A stretch of DNA of 64,000 nt, from positions 4,092,001-4,156,000 of the forward strand of contig NC_037651.1 of assembly GCF_003254395.2 (NCBI RefSeq), given 5' to 3'. Made by a program: the position numbers and the translations under genes. The first letter of the stretch is position 1, and every line of letters starts with the position of its first letter. Under the pieces are notes generated by a model that was not told the origin of the DNA, did not search any database, and saw only the letters and a program-made list of their open reading frames with translations. The stretch comes from Apis mellifera (lineage: Eukaryota > Arthropoda > Insecta > Hymenoptera > Apidae). Positions 1 through 12,100 of this stretch are shown in pieces.

Positions 1-3000
1 TTTCTCTGGACAATTCATTTTAACAAGGCAGAGGCATTGCAAAAAATATTGCCACGTTATTCCATTCATTAACCCCTCAGAAAGGCAATTTATTGGAAAA
101 TACAGATATCTACATTTTTAGAACCGATATTCATCGTATATTTAAAAAATTCTCCAAGAAATTTATTTTGTTAATTCAAATTAATTTATCGATCTTCAAT
201 AAATAAACCAGAGAATCAAGTAAAAGAATCGAAAACAGGTAATAAGATCGACAGCCCATTATTGCCCACAAATTTATTCCTTGCCAAATCCTCGCCCAAA
301 ACTCGTACATAAATTATGCACAGGTCGCGTAAACACGCGTAAAAGTTCTCGTGAGAGGGCGGCAAAGTGGAAAGCTTGCAAACTTTTCTTGAGGGATTCT
401 TCGAATCGAGGACGTTGGACTCTGCCCGAGCGTTTGATCGACCAGAGATCGCTCCCGGGACATCAAATATTCATCCACCCTTTTTGACGGACTCGAGATT
501 GTTCCATCCTTCACGATTCTAAATTCTTCTTCCTCCTCTTCCTCTTCCTTTTCCTTTTCTTTTTTTTTAGCACGCCAAGTCGCGCGCAACGCAACGTGGC
601 CTTCGAACGAATATGTTTATGACGTTGGCTCGCGCAGGAAATGGGACAGAGAAGGGGAAGGAAGAGGGAGGGAGAGAGAAACGGTGTCTCTGCAATGCAA
701 GGGGGCCGGTTCACCCCCTTCGTATTTATTCCTGGACGCGCGAGATTTTCGGGGATGCCGTTTGGAAACGTTGGGCCGCGAATTTTTCAGACGGTTTGTC
801 GCACGGTGCTTGAATTCGAAAATTTAGAGTAATTAAGCTTGAGAGTTGTTTTTAGCCGGGGCCGCTAAAGTGTAGAGAGTGGAACGCGCGGGGTTGGAAT
901 TACGGTTTAAAATGTTTGGCGGAGGGTGGGGAAAAAATTGTAATAACAGTGGGCTCTGGCTGGCTCTGGTGTTCCAGTTTTTAATTATCGTTATGAATTG
1001 TTTCTCTCGGGGGTATTTTTCGGTGGGCGTGATCGTGTAAATTGTACGCCTTCAACGAATTTGATTGACGCAATTATGTTACGAATATTAATTCCGTTAA
1101 TGTTTGCAGGAATTCCAGTTTTTGTACATTGCTTTTGAAATTTTCTTTTCAAAAAACGACAATACGAACTAAATAATCGTTTGACTGAAAGCGGTAATAT
1201 CTCTCTGTAAAATCTGATATAAAAATAAAAAAAAAAAAAAAGAAATCCAACTTGTGAATAATAACACAAGTTGATTAACTGAACCCTGTACATTAACATT
1301 GTATATTGTTACAGTTTCTCGAACGAAGCAGGGAGAGTGGCACGAAACCATTCGTTTCTCGAGGAACAGCAAGCACAATTCCCAAACTAAATTACATACT
1401 TTCCAACTTTACGAAAATAACAACGCATACACGTACACGATCCAACTATCCATCCACTCTCCGGAAGGGGATAATAACTCCTGGCGCAATATCGCGCTCT
1501 CCCCCTCGGCCGAACAACCCCCCCGCCGATCTCCAACGAGCCGTGTCCCTCTGCCTATATTTTCGAAACAAGCGATCGACTTCTTTTGCGCGCGGAGAGA
1601 CGCGCCGGTTGATTTTCGCGAGGGAAGTCGGCTGTTTGGCCGCCGATAGATCCGCTTCGTTCGTGTTTACGTTACGCGTTAAATCCGTTGCGCCGTGCAT
1701 TAAACCAGACAACCCCCGCGCCGAGGATCCAAAGCCCCATAAGCATCGTTACGCCGCGTTACGCCGTACCCACCCTCCTCCCTCGATCCCGAAATTACTG
1801 ACACCTATATATACACCAGTCCACCAACCCCTGGAAATTAATCCGTATCGCATTCGCGCCGGGGCACGAACTCGTTTCCAACCAAATTGGCCTCCTTTAA
1901 GCAAGCTTCAAATTGTCGAATCCTTGTCGTATTTTTGCGAACACGGAGATACTATTTTATTTCAAATTGGGAATTTTTTAGAAATTTTTTGATCGATCCT
2001 GAGATATTTTGTGGATCCGTTTTATTGGATTGTAAATATTGCGTGAGAAAGAGTGTAAAGAACTTTATTTGTTCTTTATTTGTTGTCACGAATTGTACAA
2101 GCACGGTGTGAATTTTTCGAGACAATTTTTCAACGGCGTGAATCGATCCAGCGGGGATAACGATCTAATTTTTCAGTTTAGTAACCCTTGATGGGATTAA
2201 TCGCGATCCTTTGTGCGTGGCATTTGTTACGTTTTACGCGTAAATTTTTGATTGGTCGCGAATTTCGTGGAAAAATTTTGATGCAGACAAAATTCGACTG
2301 TGATTAATACAATGTTGAACGAGTTTTTAGGAACTTGCAGCGTTGATTAAAACGATGGGATTAGTTTCGGAAGAGATTTTTAATCGAAATTAAAGTGAAG
2401 AATTTCTTTAGAAGAAGAATCGAAATCAGGAGGATAGATTGAACAAGATGGATATAGAAAGAAGATCTTTAAAATAGTTTTATTTAATAATAGATATTAA
2501 GAGAGACTAAAATAAAAAGTTTCGTCACTTTGTAAAGGATACACGCTATTAATCTTTCATATGACTTCTTCAACGCCCATGTTACAAAGGAGCAACCCTT
2601 TGAGCGTTTAGTTCATACTTCGCGCAAGATGAAAACTGTGGAAGCGTTTAGCATCATACAAGCAACCCGAGAGACGCCTCCAATAAAGAGATTAAACAAT
2701 CTTCGAAAGAGATGAAAGTTAATTCAAAGTTAATCTATATCCGATTAAAAAATATATTTCATAAAAATTTCGTTTAATTCAATTAACGACAAATTTCATT
2801 TCTCATTTGAGATTGAAATTCAATTTTTTAAACAAACATCGAGATAGAATATTCGAAAGAAGAATCCTCAAATTTCGAAACTGCAAACAAGAATAAATAA
2901 ATCTTCATAAAATTCTCGCTTCCCTTTACAGCGGAGCATAATTCATCCGATACTCCCTCCCCTCATACATACCTAAAATTTCCCCAAGGAATACCATCCC

Positions 3001-3911
3001 ATAAAAGGTAGAAGAATTTCAAAACATGTGCATCGGAAGTAGCTCCTTGGAATGGATCATCCGCATGTCGAGAGTACACGTTACTACACTTAACGTAGCC
3101 ACTCAGCCCTTCGTCTTACAAATTTACGTACATCGAGCACACATATATGTGTTTGCTTGTGTGTGCGCGCGTACATCGCGCAGACAAGACGTACGCATGT
3201 GCGTAGCTTTACGTACGGCAAGGGATCACGATATTGTGCAGTTGAGATACGCCACGCTTATACAACCCCTCTCCCTCTCCTCCTTCCCTCGATCTCCTGC
3301 ACCTTTCCGCACGAACGCACGATCCCTCCACTCCTTAACTCTTCTTCGACACCTGGCAAGCCGCAACTTCGTATCCTCCGCCTCGGTTTCCGGGCTGAGA
3401 GTTAATTCGCGCCGCGTAATTCGGTGGGGGGATGTAGTTGGCGTATGCTAAATGAGGAAGAGCAAAGATCCCGTGGCTTTGCTGTTCCGAAACTGTGGGG
3501 ACAGGCTCTGTTGGAATTTTGACGCTTTCGCATTTGGGGACGAATTGGAATTAGTTGGATCGTTTGTATATCGGATAATATCGATTTTAGATGGTTTTCT
3601 TTTTTGGAAGATTAAATTGTTACCATTGAATTGGAATTATGGATTTAGAAAGTTTAATATTGGGGATCGATAAGGATAATTATTTTTATCTTGAAATTAT
3701 TGGAATTGGAAATACGAAACTCGATGATGAAACTCCCTTAGATTCATTTTCTTGGTAAAACGTAAAGTCTCGTAATTAACGTTTCATGAACGTAAGTTAC
3801 AAGCGAGCGTAAACAGACGTTACGACTCTGCAAGATTGCAGGAACGATGAAACGCGAGGTATGTAATTTACGCGGTTCTTCTTCGGTGGTAAAATTGTAT
3901 CATAGCGGTTG

Positions 3912-3962
<51 letters not shown>

Positions 3963-6059
3963 TAAGAAAGTAAACGATGGGGAGAAACGTTCGCCGATTA
4001 TTATCGCGAAACCTTTCGCCTGAGAGGTTACAGGAATACTCGTTACACGTAGGAAACCCTTTGCGCGGGGTTAAATTCGACGAGGAAAGGAAATCCCATA
4101 TGTCGAGAAGTCCCAGCACGTTACCCTCGATCCACCATATATATTAACCCGGGAATTGAAGGGAGGGATCGAGTGGAGAGAGACACAGGTCCTTGACAAG
4201 ATTTTCATCCCCGTGTTCCTTTTCATTTGACTCTTCGTGATTTCTTCCTCGACGACCAGTAATTAAAAAAAGAAAAAGAGGATTTACGAAAATGTTCAAA
4301 TCGAGCTGTAAGTGATTTTGTTAATATCGAAAGTGATGGAACGTTAAGGATTATGTCGAGAGCGAGGTTTAAATATTTTATCTGAAATATTCAAAAAATT
4401 TGATTTCGAAGAGTTGAAGATCGGTGGGAAAGAATTTCGACGGCATGTGAGAATTATTTTGAAATCGAAGGAATTGAACGATGCTAAGAATTTTATATAT
4501 GAACAGAGAGTTATAGAGAGTTCAGATGTATTTTTAATATATGTCTGAGAGACCGAAAGAAAAATTATCATCATGTTATTCTTTTCATTTGATACTAAAT
4601 TCATTGAATATTTTGTAGAACGATAAGAAATTATCATTCTGAGGAGAGAAATTTCAACTTTCACTATGCGATGCTATATAGGAAAAGCATCGTAAAGCGT
4701 TTACGATATACTGTTTATTATATTTTTTCAATGCCATTGCGTGGTTCCATGTAAATCGTAAAAATTCTATAAACTGTGAAACAACGATTTTACGATCATT
4801 CTGCGCCCGTTAAATATAAATGTGCTACGATAAAAAAATCATACCAACATCTTTTTCAAAAAAAAATTTAGTTGAATTGCATAAAATGTTTATGTCAGAA
4901 AAGAAAGAAGAAACGAATATATCTTGATCGTTTGGAAACAAGAGAAATTCTGTCAAATTTTTCTTTATCGAATTCGATTCTATTTTTCAAAAAATCAAAT
5001 AAAAAAAGCGTTGCATTCGAAATGAAATTGATTCTAATGTTAATTCATTCTATTTCTCTGTATCGTAGAATTTACAAAGAGAGAGAGAGAGCTTCGAGCA
5101 AGCCCTCGATTACAATAGATAAGTTTCCACGGGGTGAAAGTTTTCAGTAACCAAAAGCCAGTCCATAATCGGACAGAAAACTTGGCGCCAATTTTATTTG
5201 ATACTTTAATAATCTAATTTAAACTTAGAGCCGATTGGCGTTCATCTAACTTAATTAAAACTTTAATTAGTCGATTAAACTTAAGAATATTCCCACTTCT
5301 TTTTCTTCCTTTTTTTTTTTTTTTTTTTTTTTTACCTCTTTTTCAATTAAACAATATTGATCCTGGGGAAAAGGGACGTAAAAAATTCAATCGATTCATC
5401 AAGAAAATCGTCCTGAAAAGAAACTGATTCCAAGGAAAAAACTTGATCCTCCTTCATCAACGAGTATCCTCCTCCTAAATCCACAAAAATTCCTGAATTC
5501 ACCTCGAAAAATCTTCTCCAAAATTTATTCCCCATTTCGAAACTCCTAATCGCGTTTCCCCTCGCGTGCATACGTAACACACCTACGACGAACACACGCC
5601 TCTAACCTCTGGAATACTTCTTCCAGGGAGGACTTCCTCCTGAGAGGAAACGGACAGGAAACGACGCAGGGGCAGGGAAAACTTTCCACCGCGAAACTGG
5701 CCGTGCCCAGAAACATTCGAGGAGCATTGCCGCGACTCTTTCGCATCCCCCCTTCCATCTTTATCTTCTCTTCCCCGCAGTTTCATCCTTTTTTTTTTCT
5801 CTCGAGGGAAGGCCTTCTTCGAACCGAAGGCTCAAAAATCGGCGGCAACGTGTTACCAAAAAGTCTCCTCTCCTCCTCCTCCTCCTTTCTTTAGCCACGG
5901 ATTAAAGTATCGGCGACACCAGCCGCGACTGAATAATTCAGGACGAAAGTTTGAGAGCCGCGAGGCGGGGGAGGAGAAAGGAGAAAGCTTGCGGTGTGTC
6001 GTCGAAGAGACAGAGCTTGAGAGCTTTTCAAAACGATCGAAATTCGCTTTGTGTTGCAG
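1..6059 (+). other. Intron of IRSp53 (3' part), no exon recognised
   Basis: The stretch has no reading frame resembling the missing N-terminal IMD helices. It mixes AT-rich DNA with GC-rich patches (about 280-480, 1440-1870, 3020-3450, 5580-5900). It also holds an AT microsatellite at 3916-3959, a poly-T run at 5310-5333 and a cluster of inverted repeats at 4669-4796. The exon at 6060 starts mid-codon, so at least the end of this region must be intron. Confidence 0.7.
3916..3959. repeat. AT microsatellite, about 22 units
   Basis: This is the longest pure dinucleotide run in the window, lying in the upstream intron. It is likely to be length-polymorphic. Confidence 0.97.
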
Positions 6060-6121
6060 GGTTCGCGCTGATGAGGATCGTCGAGGTGTACAAGGAGATA
6101 CAGGAGCAGGAGATGAATATC
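6060..6121 (+). CDS. IRSp53: IRSp53 coding exon: IMD helix segment
   Basis: This 62-nt exon lies between a gtgttgcag acceptor and a GTGAGT donor. One nucleotide from the upstream exon is needed to complete its first codon. It reads FALMRIVEVYKEIQEQEMNI, which matches the place in vertebrate IMDs where the LGxxLxxIxEVHKEI helix runs into the segment before the tip. The donor leaves the frame at phase 0, which fits the next exon at 20742. The ATG at 6071 lies inside the exon but is not a likely start, since the preceding helix is an essential part of the IMD. Confidence 0.85.
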
Positions 6122-9100
6122 GTGAGTACCTTTTTTTTTTTTGGTGTTTCGAATTTGTCGCCGCTGTTGTTGGAAATTTAACCGGAAAATTTTCTCGGAT
6201 AACATTTTTGTTCCATTAACTTGGCCCGTGTTTTTGTTCTCGTTTTATTTTTCTTTTTTTTTTTTGGAGAGGAGGGAGGGGGAATGTAATAGGATTTTGT
6301 TGAGTAGAGAGGTAGCTACGCGGAATCTCTGCGGAGTGTCGAAAGAAGAGTGCTCGAGATTATTCTGGTCGAGATTATTCCGATCGATGGATATTAGTTA
6401 AGGTGAGTGGACGCAGAAGAAAAAATGAGGAATAAGAGAAATGTATTTCGTACAATTTCTTTGGTATCTTCGTGACTCTTTAACTCTTTAATTCAAGATT
6501 CTTAGAATGATAAATATTTGTATTGAATGTGATCAAGAAATCAATAATGCAGAATCTTCCCTAATTTGAATAAATTGCAAATCAAGGAGAAAGTAACATT
6601 GAAACTCTATCAGATCACAAGGAAACAACGATGAATTATCGAAAACAAATACGAAAAAGAGGAAAAATCAAATATTAAACATCTGAATCTTCCAATCTAC
6701 GGTTATAAAAAAAAAAAAAGAAAAAATTCCTCTCGTCAATATCTTCTATCCGAAGAAATCTCTCAACACCATAAAAACGTGGAGGCAAAGATTTTCCAAA
6801 TCCCCGGCCAATGCAATGAATTATGTACCATAACGTTTCCAATCCGCGCGGAACGCGATAAATCTTCCACCCTAACGAACCCTATGCACACCCCTTGTAC
6901 GTACACATCTCCCTCGATAAATCGCATCTCGCCGCCGAGTATCGCCGGCCACCTTCCCAAAATCAAACGTTGAATACTTGATAAGGACGGTGGAGCGAGC
7001 ATTCGTAACGAGGATTTCCAAGAATTTCTCCTCGAGAAATCTCCGGATATAAATCGCCCCTACCTGTTCACGTTCGAATTATTTAAATAAACGAGCGTTG
7101 GCTGACGCAATTAAAACTGGGGAGGGAGAGAAGGGGAGGCGAATCCATGACGCGGGGGCCAAACTTCCAATCCCAATCCCCCTCCTCCTCTCTGGGATAT
7201 TAATTGGAAAGTTAAAAGGGAGTTTTGGTCATTTAACCCTCCCCTCCGCTCCGCTCTGATCGCCCAACTTCCGTACCCTCCCTTATTCTCGATGTTCTTC
7301 CAGTCTTTCAACGGATGTTCCAACACCCCCTCCCTCCTCCTTTTCCTTTTTTTCTTTTTTTTCCATCCCTTCTCCATCCACCCTCGGCTCAGAAACACAT
7401 GGAAAATCTCTTTGATCCTTGCGCGACCCCTAGCCTGCCTTCCGGGTGAGATTACACACCTGCAGACGTCTCTCTTTTGAGAGTGAAAATTCGTTTCGAC
7501 CGTAACGACATGTTATTACGATTTCGCCCCGCGGACAGGCGATACGGGCAACCGTGTTTTCGAAATGGCATTCCGCGAGGAAACGTTCCCGCCATCCCTC
7601 CACCGGTGGCGGATGTTCTTGGAATTTTAAAAAAAGGTCCTTTGGATCTTGGAAGAGAAATGAGAAATCTCAAAGGTGCGGTTTTTAAGTCCATCTGTTG
7701 ATGAATTTAAGGGATGAATGATACCGATGATCGATGAATATTCATTATTATTCATTTATTCTAGAGCTTACTACGAATAATTCTCCCTTTGAGTAAAAAG
7801 AGAAATCGTCTTCTTCAATAAAAATAATATTTTAAAAGAGAGATTGAGAAAAAAAAATCTCTCTTTCAATCAAAAATTCGTACGTTCGTTTCATTAACTC
7901 TTGACATCCTTGATAATCGAGCTTATCCTAAAAAAAAAAAAAAAAAGCAGTGGATCTGAAACGATAGATCGGTACGCGACACCTTTCCCCTTCCTTCATA
8001 TGAATATTCCAAAACTGGCATTGTCCAAGTATCGCGAGGTAACACCCCGTTTTCATTTCAATGACAATGCGCCATAAAGATCCAGCGTCCACCCTCCGGG
8101 GCCACTGTGCCGTTTCCACGCGGTGTTTAAAATCCGTGGCAACGTCCCTTGTTCCGTTTTCTCCGAAATATATTCCCGTCGCGTTGATACCCGTCCTCCT
8201 TTATGGAGAATATCCCCCCAACAATGATCCCGGACCCATTATGAACGATCCACCGTTCGTAACAGCCGTCGTCGCGCAATCGTTTCCAACCGAAACGTTA
8301 AAGTCTCGAAGATTGAGCCCCTTTGATCCTCGAGCTGGGGGATCCAAACCCCTTCCCCTCCCCTCTCGTATTTTCCACCAAACGAAGAACAATGTTTCGA
8401 GCGGCAATAACGGTTGGTTATTGCGCGACAGTTATTTCCACGGGAATCGTCGAATCATCTCGTTCCATCTCCATCTCCACCCTGAGATCGAACTCGGTGA
8501 AAATCGTGGACGTGGACATGGCGAGATTCGTTCGAACTCTAATTGTTTCTTATACGTGAGCAAAGCACGTGGTCGAGACAGTCGAGACGGAAAAGTAATT
8601 GTTTCTCTTAACAACCGCCAGATATGATCTCCTTTCCGCGTTTTATAGCTCTCGAGAGGGTGGCTCGGCTCGATGTTGGATGATTTAGAGCTTCCTCCTT
8701 TCCGGGGGAGGGAGGGGTATAGGTATATTCGTGGGAATAATCGTCGAATCTTTCGAAGATATAGAGTCGTTATATCGAGTTTTTCGAGATGGAGATTCCT
8801 CTATATGAATGTTTCGATTTCTCCGCGATAAGGGTGAATAAGGGGGTTGAAGTAAACTTTGTCTGCGTTATGAGATCTCGTGAGTTCTTTCTTTCCTTAT
8901 TCGAGTCGCGGTAAATTGTACATTTTTTTTTTCATAGAAAATCTTATACAACGAATTTCGAAAACGTGAATAAGAATAGAATGAAATTTTCACGATTATC
9001 GATGCATATTGATCCTAATTTCATATCATTGCTCGACCAAATCGAAATTTTATCAAAATTAACAAACCTATCAAACATTGATATTTTATACATTTACTCT

Positions 9101-12100
9101 TATCATCGTTCGAATTAATTTTCCTATTTAATTCAATAATCCAACAATCTTAAATTTTACCAATTTTCGAGGATAACTTAATTCAATTCGCGCATATTAT
9201 TCAATTGGGAAAGAAAGAACGAAAGACGTTTTTCGAATTCGTTCACCGTACGGTGCTGCCACCCCGTGGCGGTACCGATTATCGAAATTTTATCAAAATT
9301 AACAAACCTATCAAACATTGATATTTTATACATTTACTCTTATTATCGTTAATTTTTCTAATTGAATAATCTTAATTGAATAATCGAACAATCTTAAATT
9401 TTACCAATTTTCGAGGATAACTTAATTCAATTCGCGCATATTATTCAATTGGGAAAGAAAGAACGAAAGATGTTTCTCGAATTCGTTCACCGTACGGTGC
9501 TGCCACCCCGTGGCGGTACCGATTATCGAAATTTTATCAAAATTAACAAACCTATCAAACATTGATATTTTATACATTTACTCTTATTATCGTTAATTTT
9601 TCTAATTGAATAATCTTAATTGAATAATCGAACAATCTTAAATTTTACCAATTTTCGAGGATAACTTAATTCAATTCGCGCATATTATTCAATTGGGAAA
9701 GAAAGAACGAAAGATGTTTCTCGAATTCGTTCACCGTACGGTGCTGCCACCCCGTGGCGATACCGATTATCGAAATTTTATCAAAATTAACAAACCTATC
9801 AAACATTGATATTTTATACATTTACTTTTATTATCGTTAATTTTCCTATTTAATTGAATAACCCAAGAATCTTAAATTTTACCAATTTTCAAGGATAACT
9901 TAATTCAATTCGCGCATATTATTCAATTGGAAAAGAAAGAACGAAAGATGTTATTCGAATTCGTTCACCGTACGGTGCTGCCACCCCGTGGCGGTACCGA
10001 TAAACCTCGACCGCAACTCCGATCTCGTTACTTTAAACGAGAGTTCCCTCCCTCCCTCCCTCGACCGTTCATCTTTTAAACCCATAAAACTGATTCAACG
10101 GCCGGACCAAATTGTTCTTCCACTGTGTATTTCCGCGCGATTAGGCTTGGCAACGGGGCAGGCGCGAGAACGAGCGGAGTGGCGAGGAGAGGACGTCCTC
10201 TCCGCGGATGTTGCCAGACGAGGTTCTGACGTAATCTTCGGGAATGGAAGCGGAAGAAGGGGAGGCGAAGAAAGCTCAGAGTTGGGGGGAAGAGGGATGC
10301 TGGTGTGCGCGTTGGCCTGAGACAACGACCTTTCGTGCGTGAATGGGTTTGGATATGCGTTTCCTATAACGCAGTGGTGGAAACGGTCCCGGGGTCGAGA
10401 GGGCCCGCTGAGAATTCAGAGGAAGGGAAATGCAGGGGGAGGGGCAGAGACATATGTACGGAACGCGGGGTGAAAATATTAAACGGGAGAAAGTATGCGT
10501 GAAATGTGAAACCGAAGGTGGAAGAGGAGGCTTGTCTGAGAGAGAAGATTAATTATTTGGAAGATTTGCATTTTGAGAATGGATTGGATATTGGAAAAGA
10601 AGAAAATAGCGAAAGTGGTTGTTATGGTAAAATGTTTGGAGTCGTGGGTTATGTCAAGAAGATGGGGAAGATGGGGAAGTTTGTCCGGTCGAAGGAGGAA
10701 GATTAATTATCACGGTTTTGCTTCGATGGAGAAGAAACAGTTAGGGGGATGATAGGTGAAAATTTATTGCCGAGTTTTTTATAGGCAAAATTTTATCGTA
10801 AGCTGCTGCTCTACTTTTTATTTTAACGTGAAAATATTGCATCGAGTTATTTTCGAATTATTCGAAATCATGAAGCGATTTTTCAATAAAGGTTTTTCAA
10901 TAGATCCTTTTTTTCCAGAATATGGATTGCGCGGCGCATATTATTGAATATTCTCGTATCTAAAATATTTTATTGTATCGTGGATGTACACCGTGTATCT
11001 TCTTTTATTGAATTTTTCGGCCAAATAACTTCAAATCAGTGAATTGTTGAGATTTAATCTAACTTTAATTGGGGAAATATTTTTTACATTTTAAAAATTC
11101 GACGAACGTTTTACAGTTACTTCGATATATTCCCGGATAAATTCCCTCGTGGCGGACATCATCGGATTGCATTATTATTCCAATGTAATTTAACCCTTCC
11201 AAAAAACCTTATAGAAGAATCTATAAATTAAAAATTTCGTCTCATCGATTCACACGCGACGAGTATCGACGAGCGGAATAATTAAATAGAATTTTTATTT
11301 TATTAAATCAACCCTCACCACCTTCCGTTCTACAACATACGGATATCAACTCCTCGATGCACTCGAGCGTCCGCTTAACAAGATAAACGACGCCGATTCC
11401 TTCCTCTTGGTCGAAGGGACTAATTCAATTTGGAAGGGTAATACCTGGAAAGCGTCACCGGGCATTATCGCATTTTTCTTCCATGCTGAAAATCGACTAC
11501 GATGCTCGACGACCGGATGAGCCTGAAGACTGAAATGAGAACAGCGATGGCGGAAAATGGAAGGAGGTCAAATTACTCCCCTCTCCCTCCTCCTCCCTCG
11601 ATCTTCAAGGCCGTGAACGAATGGATATTTCAGCTATTATCGGGGATAGATTCTTCTCTGTATATTTTATGACGAAATATCCTTTTGTGTGTACCCAAGA
11701 TTCTCGGGCTATCTAAAATTTTAAATTTTCTTCCATGGATATTATCACTTTATTTCCTTCCATTGGAAACTTTTGAAATATACAGAGAGAAAGTCTCGTT
11801 TATGTATAACGATCGATCAACGAGATTAAAAAATTAAAATAGAGAAGAAAATCGTTAAATTTTCGTTCCATTGTTTTGTTTCGTATTTATATTCATTGTT
11901 TTATTTTAGGTAGTGAATACTAATAATTGATGTTACGCGATATCGTATTAAATATTTTCGAGGATCATTTTCTTGGATGGAAAAATTAGTTGATTATGCG
12001 AAACAAGTCGCGTCGTGTTTCCACAAGATTTCACAAATGTAATTCGTACCAAATGTCTTTTTTTTTTCTTCTTCTTCTTTTTCTTTTCGACATTTTAATT

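Noticed and set aside
1306..1992. 228-codon plus-strand frame in the upstream intron
   Set aside because: It lies in a GC-rich, CpG-containing patch with few stops. It has no domain, no recognisable helices of the missing IMD part, and overlapping frames on both strands.
8061..8627. 188-codon plus-strand frame in the long intron
   Set aside because: It is a composition effect of a GC-rich patch, with no family resemblance and competing open frames on the minus strand.
9041..10002. Possible CRISPR array
   Set aside because: Whole 244-bp units are repeated with no short-repeat and unique-spacer pattern, and the context is a eukaryotic intron.
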